Assembly (NCBI GenBank): GCA_903848885.1
Contig: CAINHL010000062.1
Coordinates: 1 to 34,682, forward strand
Origin: an uncultured Actinomycetes bacterium
GTDB taxonomy: Bacteria > Actinomycetota > Acidimicrobiia > Acidimicrobiales > RAAP-2
Reading direction: 5' to 3'
Length of the DNA: 34,682 nt
In this document: positions 1-7,908 of the stretch, one piece after another
Layout of the letters: the number at the start of each line of letters is the position of its first letter
Position numbering within the stretch: position 1 is the first letter of the stretch
Position numbers and translations under genes: made by a program
The notes under the pieces: model-generated
Told to the model about the DNA's origin: nothing
What the model saw: the letters and a program-made list of their open reading frames with translations, nothing else
Database searches by the model: none

Positions 1-118
1 AACCAATCCCTGGGCTCGAACGGTTTTGGTAATCGGAACTCCGGTCACCAACGCTGGTTATCCCGCGACCGATGGTGCCGTTGGAAGTGTGAGCGACACG
101 ATTACCGCAGGCGTTCAA
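1..118. repeat. Direct repeat copy 1 (118 bp identical to 622-739)
   Basis: Bases 1-118 are identical to bases 622-739. The offset is 621 bp, exactly 207 codons, so the repeat is in frame. Beyond base 118 the copies continue recognisably with scattered substitutions to about base 174. Copy 1 probably extends left of the window. Perfect DNA identity in a coding repeat points to recent duplication or gene conversion. Confidence 0.95.
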
Positions 119-790
119 GACGACATCAACCAAGCCACTGACTTGGTTGACATCATCGTTGCTCCGAGCGCTGGCTCGGGATCAGGTAGCACCGCTCCGG
201 CTGGTGCCACCTACACCCACCCGGACGTGGCGACCTTGACGTCCATCACCGGAGCAGCTGGCCCTGCACCCATTGACTTCACCTACATGGGCGATGCATG
301 GTTCATCTGGCAGTACTTCTCGGGCGGCGACCGTTGGTTATTCAACTATGTGACCCAAGGAACTTCAATCACCGAGACCTGGCACGTAGCAGACTCCAGT
401 GGCGCAGCCTTGGCGAATGCCACCGTAACGTTAATGACCGGATATGCGGGAGTTGGTTCTCACTGGACAGCTACGGGCATTGACTCACGCGGCTTCGTGA
501 CCGGCACGACGGACGCCAACGGAAACGTCAGCTTCAGCATTACCAACACTGACACCGGTGTGACCAACGTTCCCGCTGACTTGACCGGCGATTGGACGGC
601 GAATGGCGCGGAGTACTACCAAACCAATCCCTGGGCTCGAACGGTTTTGGTAATCGGAACTCCGGTCACCAACGCTGGTTATCCCGCGACCGATGGTGCC
701 GTTGGAAGTGTGAGCGACACGATTACCGCAGGCGTTCAAAACGACATCAACCAAGCCACGGACCTCGTTGACCTGATTGTCGTTCCATAG
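2..790 (+). CDS. C-terminal part of a repeat-containing, probably secreted/surface protein (5' end outside window)
   Basis: The reading frame is open from base 2, so the gene continues upstream of the window; the first in-frame ATG-like codon near 26 lies inside a repeat and is not a real start. The visible 262 residues hold one complete repeat period of 207 residues plus the beginning of the next. The segment TNPWARTVLVIGTPVTNAG occurs at both ends. Between them are a Gly/Ser linker and a beta-rich segment (ITETWHVADSSG, then TTDANGNVSFSI) that resembles bacterial Ig-like or invasin-type domains. There is no LPXTG motif or C-terminal membrane helix, so any surface attachment would depend on the missing part. 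A strong terminator follows. The position next to glycosidase genes suggests an extracellular role, but I do not recognise a specific family. Confidence 0.75.
   Translation, partial: TNPWARTVLVIGTPVTNAGYPATDGAVGSVSDTITAGVQDDINQATDLVDIIVAPSAGSGSGSTAPAGATYTHPDVATLTSITGAAGPAPIDFTYMGDAWFIWQYFSGGDRWLFNYVTQGTSITETWHVADSSGAALANATVTLMTGYAGVGSHWTATGIDSRGFVTGTTDANGNVSFSITNTDTGVTNVPADLTGDWTANGAEYYQTNPWARTVLVIGTPVTNAGYPATDGAVGSVSDTITAGVQNDINQATDLVDLIVVP
622..739. repeat. Direct repeat copy 2 (118 bp identical to 1-118)
   Basis: This is the second copy of the in-frame 118-bp repeat. It encodes the last module of the truncated surface protein. After base 739 it diverges from copy 1 and ends at the stop codon. 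Confidence 0.95.
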
Positions 791-809
791 TCTTAAAGTT
801 TTGACAGCG

Positions 810-854
810 ATTCCCCGCTCCCAGCGCTATCTCACTGGGAGCGGGGAATTTTTT
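810..854 (+). terminator. Rho-independent terminator after the repeat protein
   Basis: A perfect 14-bp stem (810-823 with 836-849) encloses a 12-nt loop. Six T residues (849-854) begin at the base of the stem. It lies 20 bp after the stop codon of the repeat protein and isolates it from the GH1 gene. Confidence 0.93.
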
Positions 855-920
855 GTAATCCAGCAGTGCGGAGAGTTCCGAAGCGGAATCTAATCTCCCC
901 TACCCCAAGGAGACCCCCGA

Positions 921-2372
921 ATGACAGCCAGCCACATAAGCGCCCCACGTCGTTTCCCCGATGGGTTTATGTGGGGAACAGCCACTGCCGCGTACCAAAT
1001 TGAGGGGGCTGTTGCCGAAGATGGTCGCACGCCTTCCATTTGGGACACCTTTAGCCACCACAGTGGTCGTGTCACTAATGGTGACACCGGCGACATTGCC
1101 TGCGACCACTACCACCGCTACGAAGAGGATCTCGACCTCCTCGCCGAGCTTGGAGTCTCCGCATACCGTTTCTCCATCGCCTGGCCCCGTATCCGCCCTG
1201 ACGTCACTGGACTGGCCAACGAACGGGGATTGGACTTTTACAAGCGCCTCATTGCGGGGCTTCACGATCGCAATATCACACCCCTGCCGACGATGTACCA
1301 CTGGGATCTCCCCCAGTCACTCGAGGACGTGGGTGGATGGACCAATCGCGACACCGCGTATCGATTCGCTGACTACGCCGCCACTGTTTTAGAGCGCCTC
1401 GACGGAATCGGGAAGTGGACTACGTTCAACGAGCCCTGGACGAGCGCCTGGCTCGGTTACGCCTACGGTCACCACGCCCCCGGACGTGAAGATATTGGTG
1501 CGGGGGCATCCGCCACGCATCACCTTCTTCTAGCTCATGGATTGGGCGTGGAGGCGTCGCGCGCCATTCGACCCGAAGTCGAAATTGGCTTGACCTTGAA
1601 CTTAGGAACGCTCCGTTCGGGAACCAACGAGCAAGTTGATCGCGATGCCACTTGGCGTGCGGACGGTAACCAGAATCGTATTTGGCTCGACCCTCTTTTC
1701 CGTGGCTCCTACCCTGCGGACATGGTCGATCTTTACAGTGCCTACCCACCTGGTTTTTCGGTAGTACAGGATGGCGATATGGCGACTATTTCTTCGCCCA
1801 TTGACTTCTTAGGGGTCAACTTCTACGGCCCGGGAACCGTCATGGGCGAAGGACGCGAGAGGGAAGCTCGTATGGCCGGCTACAACGTCGGTCCACGGCC
1901 TGAGAGCGACGCCATCAATAGTCTCGGTACCATTGGCGTTTCCACGCCGGGACGACCCGTCACGGCCATGGACTGGGAAATCGACGCCAGTGGTCTGCGC
2001 GAACTTCTCGTACGCATCAAAGACGAATACACCGACATTCCTCTCTACATCACCGAGAACGGTGCCGCCTTTGCCGACTACATCGGCACGGACGGTGCGG
2101 TCCGTGACCCCCAGCGCATTCGCTACCTCGATCAGCACCTCGACGCCTGTTTAGGTGCACTCGAGGATGGTGTCAACCTCAAGGGATATTTCATCTGGAG
2201 TTTGCTGGACAACTTCGAATGGGGATTTGGCTACTCGCGACGTTTCGGTATCGTGTGGATTGACTACGACACGGGGCGCCGTATTCCTAAGAGCAGCTTT
2301 CACTGGTATCGCGGCATCACCGCCAACAACGAACTTCCCGAGTTGAGCACAGCCCTTCAGGCGCGCTACTAA
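921..2372 (+). CDS. GH1 beta-glucosidase
   Basis: A 483-residue cytoplasmic glycoside hydrolase of family 1, a usual full length. The N-terminal signature FMWGTATAAYQIEGA is present. The acid/base glutamate is in TTFNEPW (E171) and the nucleophile in YITENG (E379). The C-terminal block SLLDNFEWGFGYSRRFG lines the sugar-binding site in this family. No signal peptide is present, so it would act on imported beta-glucosides such as cellobiose or laminaribiose. The start is supported by AAGGAG at 907-912, 8 nt upstream. The gene converges on the ABC importer operon and is insulated upstream by a terminator. A 13-bp inverted repeat (876-888, TTCCG-AAG-CGGAA) precedes it and might be an operator, but it does not resemble the LacI-type sites at 7530-7558. 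The exact substrate (glucoside, galactoside or fucoside) cannot be settled from sequence alone. Confidence 0.95.
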   Translation: MTASHISAPRRFPDGFMWGTATAAYQIEGAVAEDGRTPSIWDTFSHHSGRVTNGDTGDIACDHYHRYEEDLDLLAELGVSAYRFSIAWPRIRPDVTGLANERGLDFYKRLIAGLHDRNITPLPTMYHWDLPQSLEDVGGWTNRDTAYRFADYAATVLERLDGIGKWTTFNEPWTSAWLGYAYGHHAPGREDIGAGASATHHLLLAHGLGVEASRAIRPEVEIGLTLNLGTLRSGTNEQVDRDATWRADGNQNRIWLDPLFRGSYPADMVDLYSAYPPGFSVVQDGDMATISSPIDFLGVNFYGPGTVMGEGREREARMAGYNVGPRPESDAINSLGTIGVSTPGRPVTAMDWEIDASGLRELLVRIKDEYTDIPLYITENGAAFADYIGTDGAVRDPQRIRYLDQHLDACLGALEDGVNLKGYFIWSLLDNFEWGFGYSRRFGIVWIDYDTGRRIPKSSFHWYRGITANNELPELSTALQARY

Positions 2373-2430
2373 GAGCCCCCTTCGAATATCGAAACGACAC
2401 GCTGGAACGATCGCGACAATCGAGCGCCAA

Positions 2431-3456
2431 TTATTTCGCTAAAATTTTCACGGCCGTTCGCTGAGCATCGCTGGCGGACAGCCAACAGCGCGCCATATGC
2501 CCATCACCCAGGTCCACTTCGGGAGGTTGATTTCCTCGACAGATATCCATCACCTGAGGACAACGCGGGCTGAAGCGACAGCCCTCGTAGTTAAAGTGCG
2601 TCGAGTCCACGTTGTGCGCGGTCGGCGAGCTTTGCTTCGACAATTTCTCCGGATTGGGTACTGAGTCAACCAGAAGTTGGGTGTAGGGATGGATCGGAGC
2701 ATCCATGACCCTCGTGCCACGTGCACGTTCCACAACTTGACCGGCGTACATCACTGCGGATTCGTCGGCGATATAACGTGCCGACGCAATGTCGTGCGTG
2801 ATGTACATCATCGCCAGCAGACGGGTATCGCAGAGCTCGCGCAAAAGGTTTAATACGCCCAGGCGAACAGACACGTCCAACATGGAGATGGGTTCATCCG
2901 CTAGGAGGACCTTGGGGTTTACCGACAAGCCACGCGCAATATTTACCCGCTGGAGTTGCCCACCAGAGAGCTCGTGAGGGTAGCGATCAAGGTACTCATC
3001 TTGGGGGGTCAAGGCCACACTGGCCAAGACTTCGCGGGCGCGTACGACGACGTCTTCCTTTGGTGTGCCGTGAATAAGAAGTGGGCGCTCGAGGGAGTGC
3101 CGAACCCTCCGCACCGGATTCGCTGAGGCGAAGGGGTCTTGAAGGACGAGCTGCACTTCGCCGGCGTAAGCGGCCGTGCGGCGCTCACGTAATGCGATGA
3201 GTTCTCCGCGAAGCAGTAGTTCACCTTCGGTCGGTACGACAATTCGTGCCAGCATCCGGGCAAGAACAGACTTACCCGATCCGCTCTCCCCTACGATGGC
3301 CAGAACTTCACCCGCTCTTAGCGTGATGCTCACGTCGTCAACGGCTCGCACCCGACGTTTCTTGCGGAACAGACCACTCTCATTACGCCCTGCAAACTCA
3401 CGCGAAAGTCCGCGTGCCTCGAGGACAATGTCGCCACGAGTGACCTGTTCCATCAT
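2431..3456 (-). CDS. Opp/Dpp-type ABC transporter ATPase (second, DppF-like)
   Basis: A 341-residue nucleotide-binding subunit of a peptide/nickel/oligosaccharide (Opp/Dpp) importer. Walker A is GESGSGKS at about residues 56-63, the ABC signature is LSGGQLQR, and Walker B reads LLADEP. The C-terminal oligopeptide-transporter extension includes HPYTQLL and the Cys cluster CRFSPRCPQVMDIC followed by a later Cys. In some Dpp ATPases such cysteines bind an iron-sulfur cluster. The start is ATG at 3456, overlapping the stop of the other ATPase by 4 nt (ATGA), so translation is probably coupled. It is the last gene of the leftward operon. Pairing with a LacI regulator and a GH1 enzyme argues for oligosaccharide rather than peptide import. 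Confidence 0.92.
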   Translation of the reverse strand: MMEQVTRGDIVLEARGLSREFAGRNESGLFRKKRRVRAVDDVSITLRAGEVLAIVGESGSGKSVLARMLARIVVPTEGELLLRGELIALRERRTAAYAGEVQLVLQDPFASANPVRRVRHSLERPLLIHGTPKEDVVVRAREVLASVALTPQDEYLDRYPHELSGGQLQRVNIARGLSVNPKVLLADEPISMLDVSVRLGVLNLLRELCDTRLLAMMYITHDIASARYIADESAVMYAGQVVERARGTRVMDAPIHPYTQLLVDSVPNPEKLSKQSSPTAHNVDSTHFNYEGCRFSPRCPQVMDICRGNQPPEVDLGDGHMARCWLSASDAQRTAVKILAK

Positions 3457-4523
3457 GCACCTTGTCCTATACGAGAAGCTGCCCTACGTGATAACGACAC
3501 GGGAACGACTTCGGTGGATGAGGAGTCGTGAAGCCAGCAGGCCACCGATCGGTGACCGTCTTCAATGGCGACCAATGGTGGTGCTTGCGTACGACAGCGA
3601 TCGTGCGCCGACGGGCAGCGTGGGTGGAAAGCGCAGCCGCCGGGAGGTGACTTGAGGTTGGGTGGCGAACCGGGAATACCCGTCATGCGCACCCGATCAC
3701 CCTGGAGAGGCGGAAAGGAATTCATCAAGCCCAAGGTGTACGGGTGACGTGGAGCGCCGTGCAATTCAACGGCCGGAGCACGCTCCACGATTTCACCGGC
3801 GTACATCACCATGATTTCATCGGCCAATTCCACCAGCAAGGAGAGGTCGTGGGTGATGAATATCATCGCGAAGCCCAGCTTCTGGCGCAGCTCATAGAGC
3901 TCGGACACAATTTCACGCTGCGTAACTACGTCCAAGGCGGTGGTGGGCTCATCCATGATTACCAGTTCGGGACGCAGAGCGAGAGCCATCGCAATCATTA
4001 CGCGCTGGCGTTGACCACCCGACAATTCGTGGGGGAAACGTTGGAGTCGGTCGGCCGCGAGGCCCACTAATGCCAGTAGCTCTATCGCTCGCTCCTGTCG
4101 TGCCGTTTTGGACGACGTGCGATCATGACGACGCAAGACCTCATCGAATTCCTTGCCCACCCGCCGCAGGGGATTCAGGGCGTTGAGCGCACTCTGCATC
4201 ACGATAGAAACCTGTGACCAGCGCACCTGGCGGAGTTCGTCCTCGCTAGCCGTGAGGACGTTGAAGGCTTCCCCATTTCGCTCTCCCGCGAGGTGCAGGG
4301 TCACCTCGCCGGAAGTAATGACCCCCGGCGCGCGCAGCAGGCGCGTCAGACCATAGACCAAGGTGGATTTACCCGACCCGCTCTCCCCCGCCACACCCAG
4401 AACTTGTGAGCGGCCAAGGGAAAAACTAACGTCCGACACGGCGCGGACGGCATCGTCTCCGTAGCCATAATCCACGCTGAAGTTCGTAACGTCCAGCACT
4501 GGCACCAACGAGTCTTCGTTCAC
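3453..4523 (-). CDS. Opp/Dpp-type ABC transporter ATPase (first, DppD-like)
   Basis: A 356-residue ATPase that would pair with the next gene product to power the importer. Walker A is GESGSGKST at residues 46-54, the signature is LSGGQRQR and Walker B is LVIMDEP. The C-terminal extension has HPYTLGLM and the cysteine arrangement CAFHPRCPSAHDRC plus a final Cys before W, as in DppD. The start is GTG at 4523, overlapping the permease stop by 4 nt (GTGA); a G-rich stretch upstream may act as the ribosome site. The family assignment is secure. The substrate is inferred from neighbours. Confidence 0.92.
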   Translation of the reverse strand: MNEDSLVPVLDVTNFSVDYGYGDDAVRAVSDVSFSLGRSQVLGVAGESGSGKSTLVYGLTRLLRAPGVITSGEVTLHLAGERNGEAFNVLTASEDELRQVRWSQVSIVMQSALNALNPLRRVGKEFDEVLRRHDRTSSKTARQERAIELLALVGLAADRLQRFPHELSGGQRQRVMIAMALALRPELVIMDEPTTALDVVTQREIVSELYELRQKLGFAMIFITHDLSLLVELADEIMVMYAGEIVERAPAVELHGAPRHPYTLGLMNSFPPLQGDRVRMTGIPGSPPNLKSPPGGCAFHPRCPSAHDRCRTQAPPLVAIEDGHRSVACWLHDSSSTEVVPVSLSRRAASRIGQGA

Positions 4524-5467
4524 GAGGAAGCCCCCTTCTTCCTCACTTCGCTACGTTGCACGGGAGTGAAACCAAGTCGGGGTCGTCGCGCCATACCCAC
4601 ACGGCGCCGTTGACGTGCCGTGAGTCCGGCGGCGCGTAAGCGTGGATTGATGAACTCATCGATGCCAAAATTAATGAGGGCTAAACTAGTCCCCACCAAG
4701 GCGATGGCGATCCCCGGCGGGGCGAGCCACCACCATTCATTCGCCAGAGCCGCGTTATTGGTCTGCGCCCAATACAACATGGTCCCCCAGTTCCACGTTG
4801 CGACGTTGGTCAGGCCCAAGAAGGCCAGGGTGGTGTAGACGCCTACGGAATACAGAATGGTAAACAAAAAAGACGCGGCAATAATGGGTAGTAAGTTCGG
4901 TCCGATTTCACCCAGCATGATGCGCCACCGGCTTTCGCCAATAATCCGAGCCGCTTCGACGAAATCACGATCGCGCAGCGACATCGTTTGCGCCCGAAGA
5001 ACACGTGCCCCCCAGGCCCATCCGGTCAGAGCGATGACCAGACCCACCACCAAGGGGTTGGCCTGCTCCCCGGCCGGAAGGTAACTGTTAATCACGATGA
5101 GCAGAGGTAGTCCGGGGATTGCCAAAAAAACGTTGGAGAGAAGTGAGAGGCCCTCGTCAGTTCGTCCTCCGATGTAACCGGCTGCCAGGCCGACCACCAA
5201 GGAAATTATGGTCGCCAAGGTTCCGGCGATGAATCCCACCACCATGGTCACACGGCATCCCACGAGAAGCTGTGAGATCACGTCCTGGCCGAGAGTGGTA
5301 GTGCCGAAGAGGTGTTGCCAGCTCGGCCGCAGGTTCGGGACGAAAGATGTGTCATTCGGGTCGTAGGGCGCGATCCACGGTCCGATAAGCGTCAGCAGAA
5401 TGAATATTCCTAAAATACAAAGCCCTACCAAAACCTTGGGCGAACGAGGAACCCTCATCGACCGCAT
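4520..5467 (-). CDS. Opp/Dpp-type ABC permease (DppC-like)
   Basis: A 315-residue inner-membrane permease of the BPD transport family. The N-terminal helix is followed by the DppC hallmark WIAPYDPND. The extracytoplasmic segment FGTTTLGQDVISQLL is also typical of DppC/OppC. The cytoplasmic coupling (EAA-type) loop is DFVEAARIIGESRWRIM. About six membrane segments are visible. The start ATG at 5467 shares one base with the stop of the preceding permease (TGATG), which favours this start over an internal Met three codons later. It would form the channel with the neighbouring DppB-like subunit. Confidence 0.93.
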   Translation of the reverse strand: MRSMRVPRSPKVLVGLCILGIFILLTLIGPWIAPYDPNDTSFVPNLRPSWQHLFGTTTLGQDVISQLLVGCRVTMVVGFIAGTLATIISLVVGLAAGYIGGRTDEGLSLLSNVFLAIPGLPLLIVINSYLPAGEQANPLVVGLVIALTGWAWGARVLRAQTMSLRDRDFVEAARIIGESRWRIMLGEIGPNLLPIIAASFLFTILYSVGVYTTLAFLGLTNVATWNWGTMLYWAQTNNAALANEWWWLAPPGIAIALVGTSLALINFGIDEFINPRLRAAGLTARQRRRVGMARRPRLGFTPVQRSEVRKKGASS

Positions 5468-6447
5468 CAGTTCACCGACGCCGTTCTGGTCCGAGGATCA
5501 AGGACGTAATAAAGGATGTCCGCCAACAAATTCGCTCCCAGCACGGTGAAGGTAATCATTAAAAAGATGCCCTGCAATAGCGGATAGTCCTCATTGCCGA
5601 CTGCACTCACCAAAAGGTTCCCAACCCCGGGATAGTTGAATATTTGCTCCACCAAAAGAGAGCCCGACACCAGCAAGCCAATGGTGAGTGCGAGATTCGC
5701 TACCGACGGAAGGACTGCATTGCGCGCCGCGTGCCACATCACGCTACGGCGCGGAAGACCCTTTGCCACGGCCATAAGGACGAAGTCTTCGCTCACCGTG
5801 GTCACCATCATGTTTCGCATTCCCAACATCCAGCCCGCTAGCGAACTCAGAACGATGGACGTTAAGGGAAGTTCCGCGTAGCGAAGAACGCTAGCAATGT
5901 AAGCCCAACTCCATCCCGGGTTCAGGGATGAGTCGTACGCGCCCATAATAGGAAACAGGTGCAGGGTTCCGGCGAAGAGCATGATCAAAATCGTTCCCAG
6001 GAAATAATAGGGAACACTTTGAAGAAATGTGGCCACGGGAATGATCGAGTCGGCACGTGAACCGCGAGTCCAGCCAAAGAGGACACCCAAGGCGGTGCCG
6101 ATAATAAAACTCACTACCGCGGCCGTACCGATGAGCCCAATCGTCCACCACATCTGCGACGAAAGCACCTGACTCACCGGAGCCGACAGGGTAATGGAGA
6201 CTCCCATATCACCATGGAAAAGTTGCCCCCAGTAGTGACCGTATTGGACCCACATGGGTTCATTGAGACCCTGCCCAAACTGGGCCTTTATGGCGGCAAT
6301 CATTTCGGGGGTAACGCGTCCCTGTAATTTCCCGATGAGTTGCTCAATGGGGTTTCCCGGCATGAGTCGCGGCAAGACAAAATTTGCTGTGATGGTGGCC
6401 CACGCAGTGAATACGTAGATACCTAAACGTCGCAGTGCAGTCCTCAT
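5467..6447 (-). CDS. Opp/Dpp-type ABC permease (DppB-like)
   Basis: A permease of 326 residues from the chosen start. It has the N-terminal helix of DppB (LRRLGIYVFTAWATITANF), the conserved RLMPGNP, the substrate-channel helices, the coupling loop EDFVLMAVAKGLPRRSVMW, and the C-terminal YYVLDPRTR. The open frame extends to 6480, but ATG at 6447 is preferred: it forms an ATGA overlap with the LacI gene stop and begins exactly where DppB homologues begin. It is the first transporter gene after the regulator in the operon. Confidence 0.92.
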   Translation of the reverse strand: MRTALRRLGIYVFTAWATITANFVLPRLMPGNPIEQLIGKLQGRVTPEMIAAIKAQFGQGLNEPMWVQYGHYWGQLFHGDMGVSITLSAPVSQVLSSQMWWTIGLIGTAAVVSFIIGTALGVLFGWTRGSRADSIIPVATFLQSVPYYFLGTILIMLFAGTLHLFPIMGAYDSSLNPGWSWAYIASVLRYAELPLTSIVLSSLAGWMLGMRNMMVTTVSEDFVLMAVAKGLPRRSVMWHAARNAVLPSVANLALTIGLLVSGSLLVEQIFNYPGVGNLLVSAVGNEDYPLLQGIFLMITFTVLGANLLADILYYVLDPRTRTASVN

Positions 6448-7517
6448 GTCAGATCCAGCCCACTGTCGCCGCAGCCACAACTCTTCCGCACCATAAGTTG
6501 CGTCGGCAATATTTGCACTGTCCCAATCTCTATCTGTCTGTTCAGAAGACCCACCACCATGTTCACCGCAGCTACGCCTAGCTCGAAACTAGGTTGCGAC
6601 ACTGTCGTCAAGTTGGATTGGGATTGACTCGCGGCGGCGATGTCATCAAAACCAGTCACCAAAACATCGCGGGGGACCTTTCGACCGCTACGCAGTAGCG
6701 CGCGCACCACACCTAAAGCCATTTGGTCGTTCGCACAGACGAAAACTTCGGGAAGTGCCGATGTGTTCGCCATGCGAAGATCGACCGCATCTTCGGCCCG
6801 TGACAGGGAAAAATCCCCTAGCAAGAAGTTCTCCTGACGCAGAACACCTCCGCAGGCATTCAGCGAAGACTCAAAGGCTTTAAATCGAGCGGCAGCGTCA
6901 GAGCTATCGGGGCTGCCAGTTACAAAACCGAAATCTTTCACCCCATGTACGTCGACCAGGTGGCGTACTACCGCCTGAATTCCTCCGTCATTGTCAACAC
7001 GAATAGTGCCTCCGAATTTCAACTTCCCGGAACCCGAAAGGTGCACGGAGTGCATTCTCTTAGCAATCCGCATGGCGCCGACGTTGCTCACAACGCGGTC
7101 CGACAAAATAATTCCGTCGACCGCACTGTAGAGATGGTGGACGGGATTGGAGGCGGATTCATTTCCCATCTGCACCGCACACGCAAAGAGCGAGTAGCCC
7201 AACTCCGTAGCCCTCCACGACGCACCACGGACGATTCCGTCTGCGTAGAGAACGCTCGCATCGTCATCGCGAATGGGAAAGGCTGAGTGACGATCCTCCT
7301 CGAGGGGATAGGCCAAGCCAATCGACCAACGTCGCCCACCCGACAAACTCCGCGCCGCGGGGCTAGGTACGAAATTGAGTTTTTTCACCGCCGCGTCAAC
7401 GCGATCGCGTGTTTCAGGACGAACCTGCGCCGACCCGTTAAGAACTCGGCTCACCGTAGCAATGGACACGCACGCTACGTCAGCAACGTCGTATATCGTG
7501 GCGGAACCTTTGGCCAT
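6444..7517 (-). CDS. LacI-family transcriptional regulator of the importer operon
   Basis: A 357-residue repressor. The N-terminal helix-turn-helix and hinge (TIYDVADVACVSIATVSRVLN, then FVPSPAARSLSGG) are typical of LacI/GalR proteins. A periplasmic-binding-protein-like sugar-sensing domain follows (about residues 60-345). The C-terminus carries an unusual Cys pair, SCGCG. ATG at 7517 is chosen over an in-frame GTG at 7523 because AGAAGAGG lies 5 nt upstream of the ATG. It is the first gene of the leftward operon. Two LacI-type palindromes directly upstream indicate autoregulation and joint control of the transporter. The effector is probably a mono- or disaccharide from beta-glucan breakdown (inference). 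Confidence 0.92.
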   Translation of the reverse strand: MAKGSATIYDVADVACVSIATVSRVLNGSAQVRPETRDRVDAAVKKLNFVPSPAARSLSGGRRWSIGLAYPLEEDRHSAFPIRDDDASVLYADGIVRGASWRATELGYSLFACAVQMGNESASNPVHHLYSAVDGIILSDRVVSNVGAMRIAKRMHSVHLSGSGKLKFGGTIRVDNDGGIQAVVRHLVDVHGVKDFGFVTGSPDSSDAAARFKAFESSLNACGGVLRQENFLLGDFSLSRAEDAVDLRMANTSALPEVFVCANDQMALGVVRALLRSGRKVPRDVLVTGFDDIAAASQSQSNLTTVSQPSFELGVAAVNMVVGLLNRQIEIGTVQILPTQLMVRKSCGCGDSGLDLT

Positions 7518-7529
7518 TGTCACCTCTTC

Positions 7530-7558
7530 TGTAAGCGATTACATTGTAAGCACTTTCA
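7530..7558 (-). promoter_or_regulatory. Tandem LacI-type operators overlapping the operon promoter
   Basis: TGTAAGCGATTACA (7530-7543) differs at one position from the ideal palindrome TGTAAGCGCTTACA. TGTAAGCACTTTCA (7545-7558) differs at two. The two sites are one base apart with centres 15 bp apart. On the minus strand a good -10 box TACAAT occupies 7548-7543, between and overlapping both sites, with a weak -35 (TTGGTC-like) further upstream. Binding of the repressor here would occlude RNA polymerase. The predicted leader before the ATG at 7517 is about 20 nt. Confidence 0.8.
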
Positions 7559-7633
7559 GGCTAGATGACCAAGCAAATTCAGAATTTGGCAGAATTTTCT
7601 TAGGAACTCGAAGCTCGCATGGACCACAGGCAC

Positions 7634-7664
7634 GAGTCGAGAGTCGAGAGTCGTGAGTCGTGAG
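7634..7664. repeat. 7-bp tandem repeat between the divergent genes
   Basis: GAGTCGA, GAGTCGA, GAGTCGT, GAGTCGT and a trailing GAG run head to tail for 31 bp, about 4.4 units. It lies in the 390-bp gap between the lacI-type gene and the solute-binding protein gene. The rest of that gap holds the operators, an A/T-rich stretch (7758-7780) and no gene that I can support. Confidence 0.85.
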
Positions 7665-7908
7665 CCAAATTCACGTTCGAGATCTCCGTGATTGCGCAAA
7701 AATTGGAGTCGCACACGACGTTCGCACGACCGAGGATGCCACGAAACGATGTAAGAAAACTTTTTCTTTCTTTTCTGAAAGATAACTTGATACGCACCTC
7801 AGCCACCTTCGTGCCGCGAACATGCGATGAAATCTCATTCGTGGCGGCAACTATTCTTGTCCCTACCGTCGGTGCGTTTAGTGCCGCAAGAAAGCGAGAC
7901 GTCCCGCG

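Noticed and set aside
820-845. Possible CebR-like operator (GCTCCCA...TGGGAGC)
   Set aside because: The arms belong to a 14-bp stem followed directly by a T tract after a stop codon, so a terminator explains them better; the 12-nt gap does not fit a CebR site.
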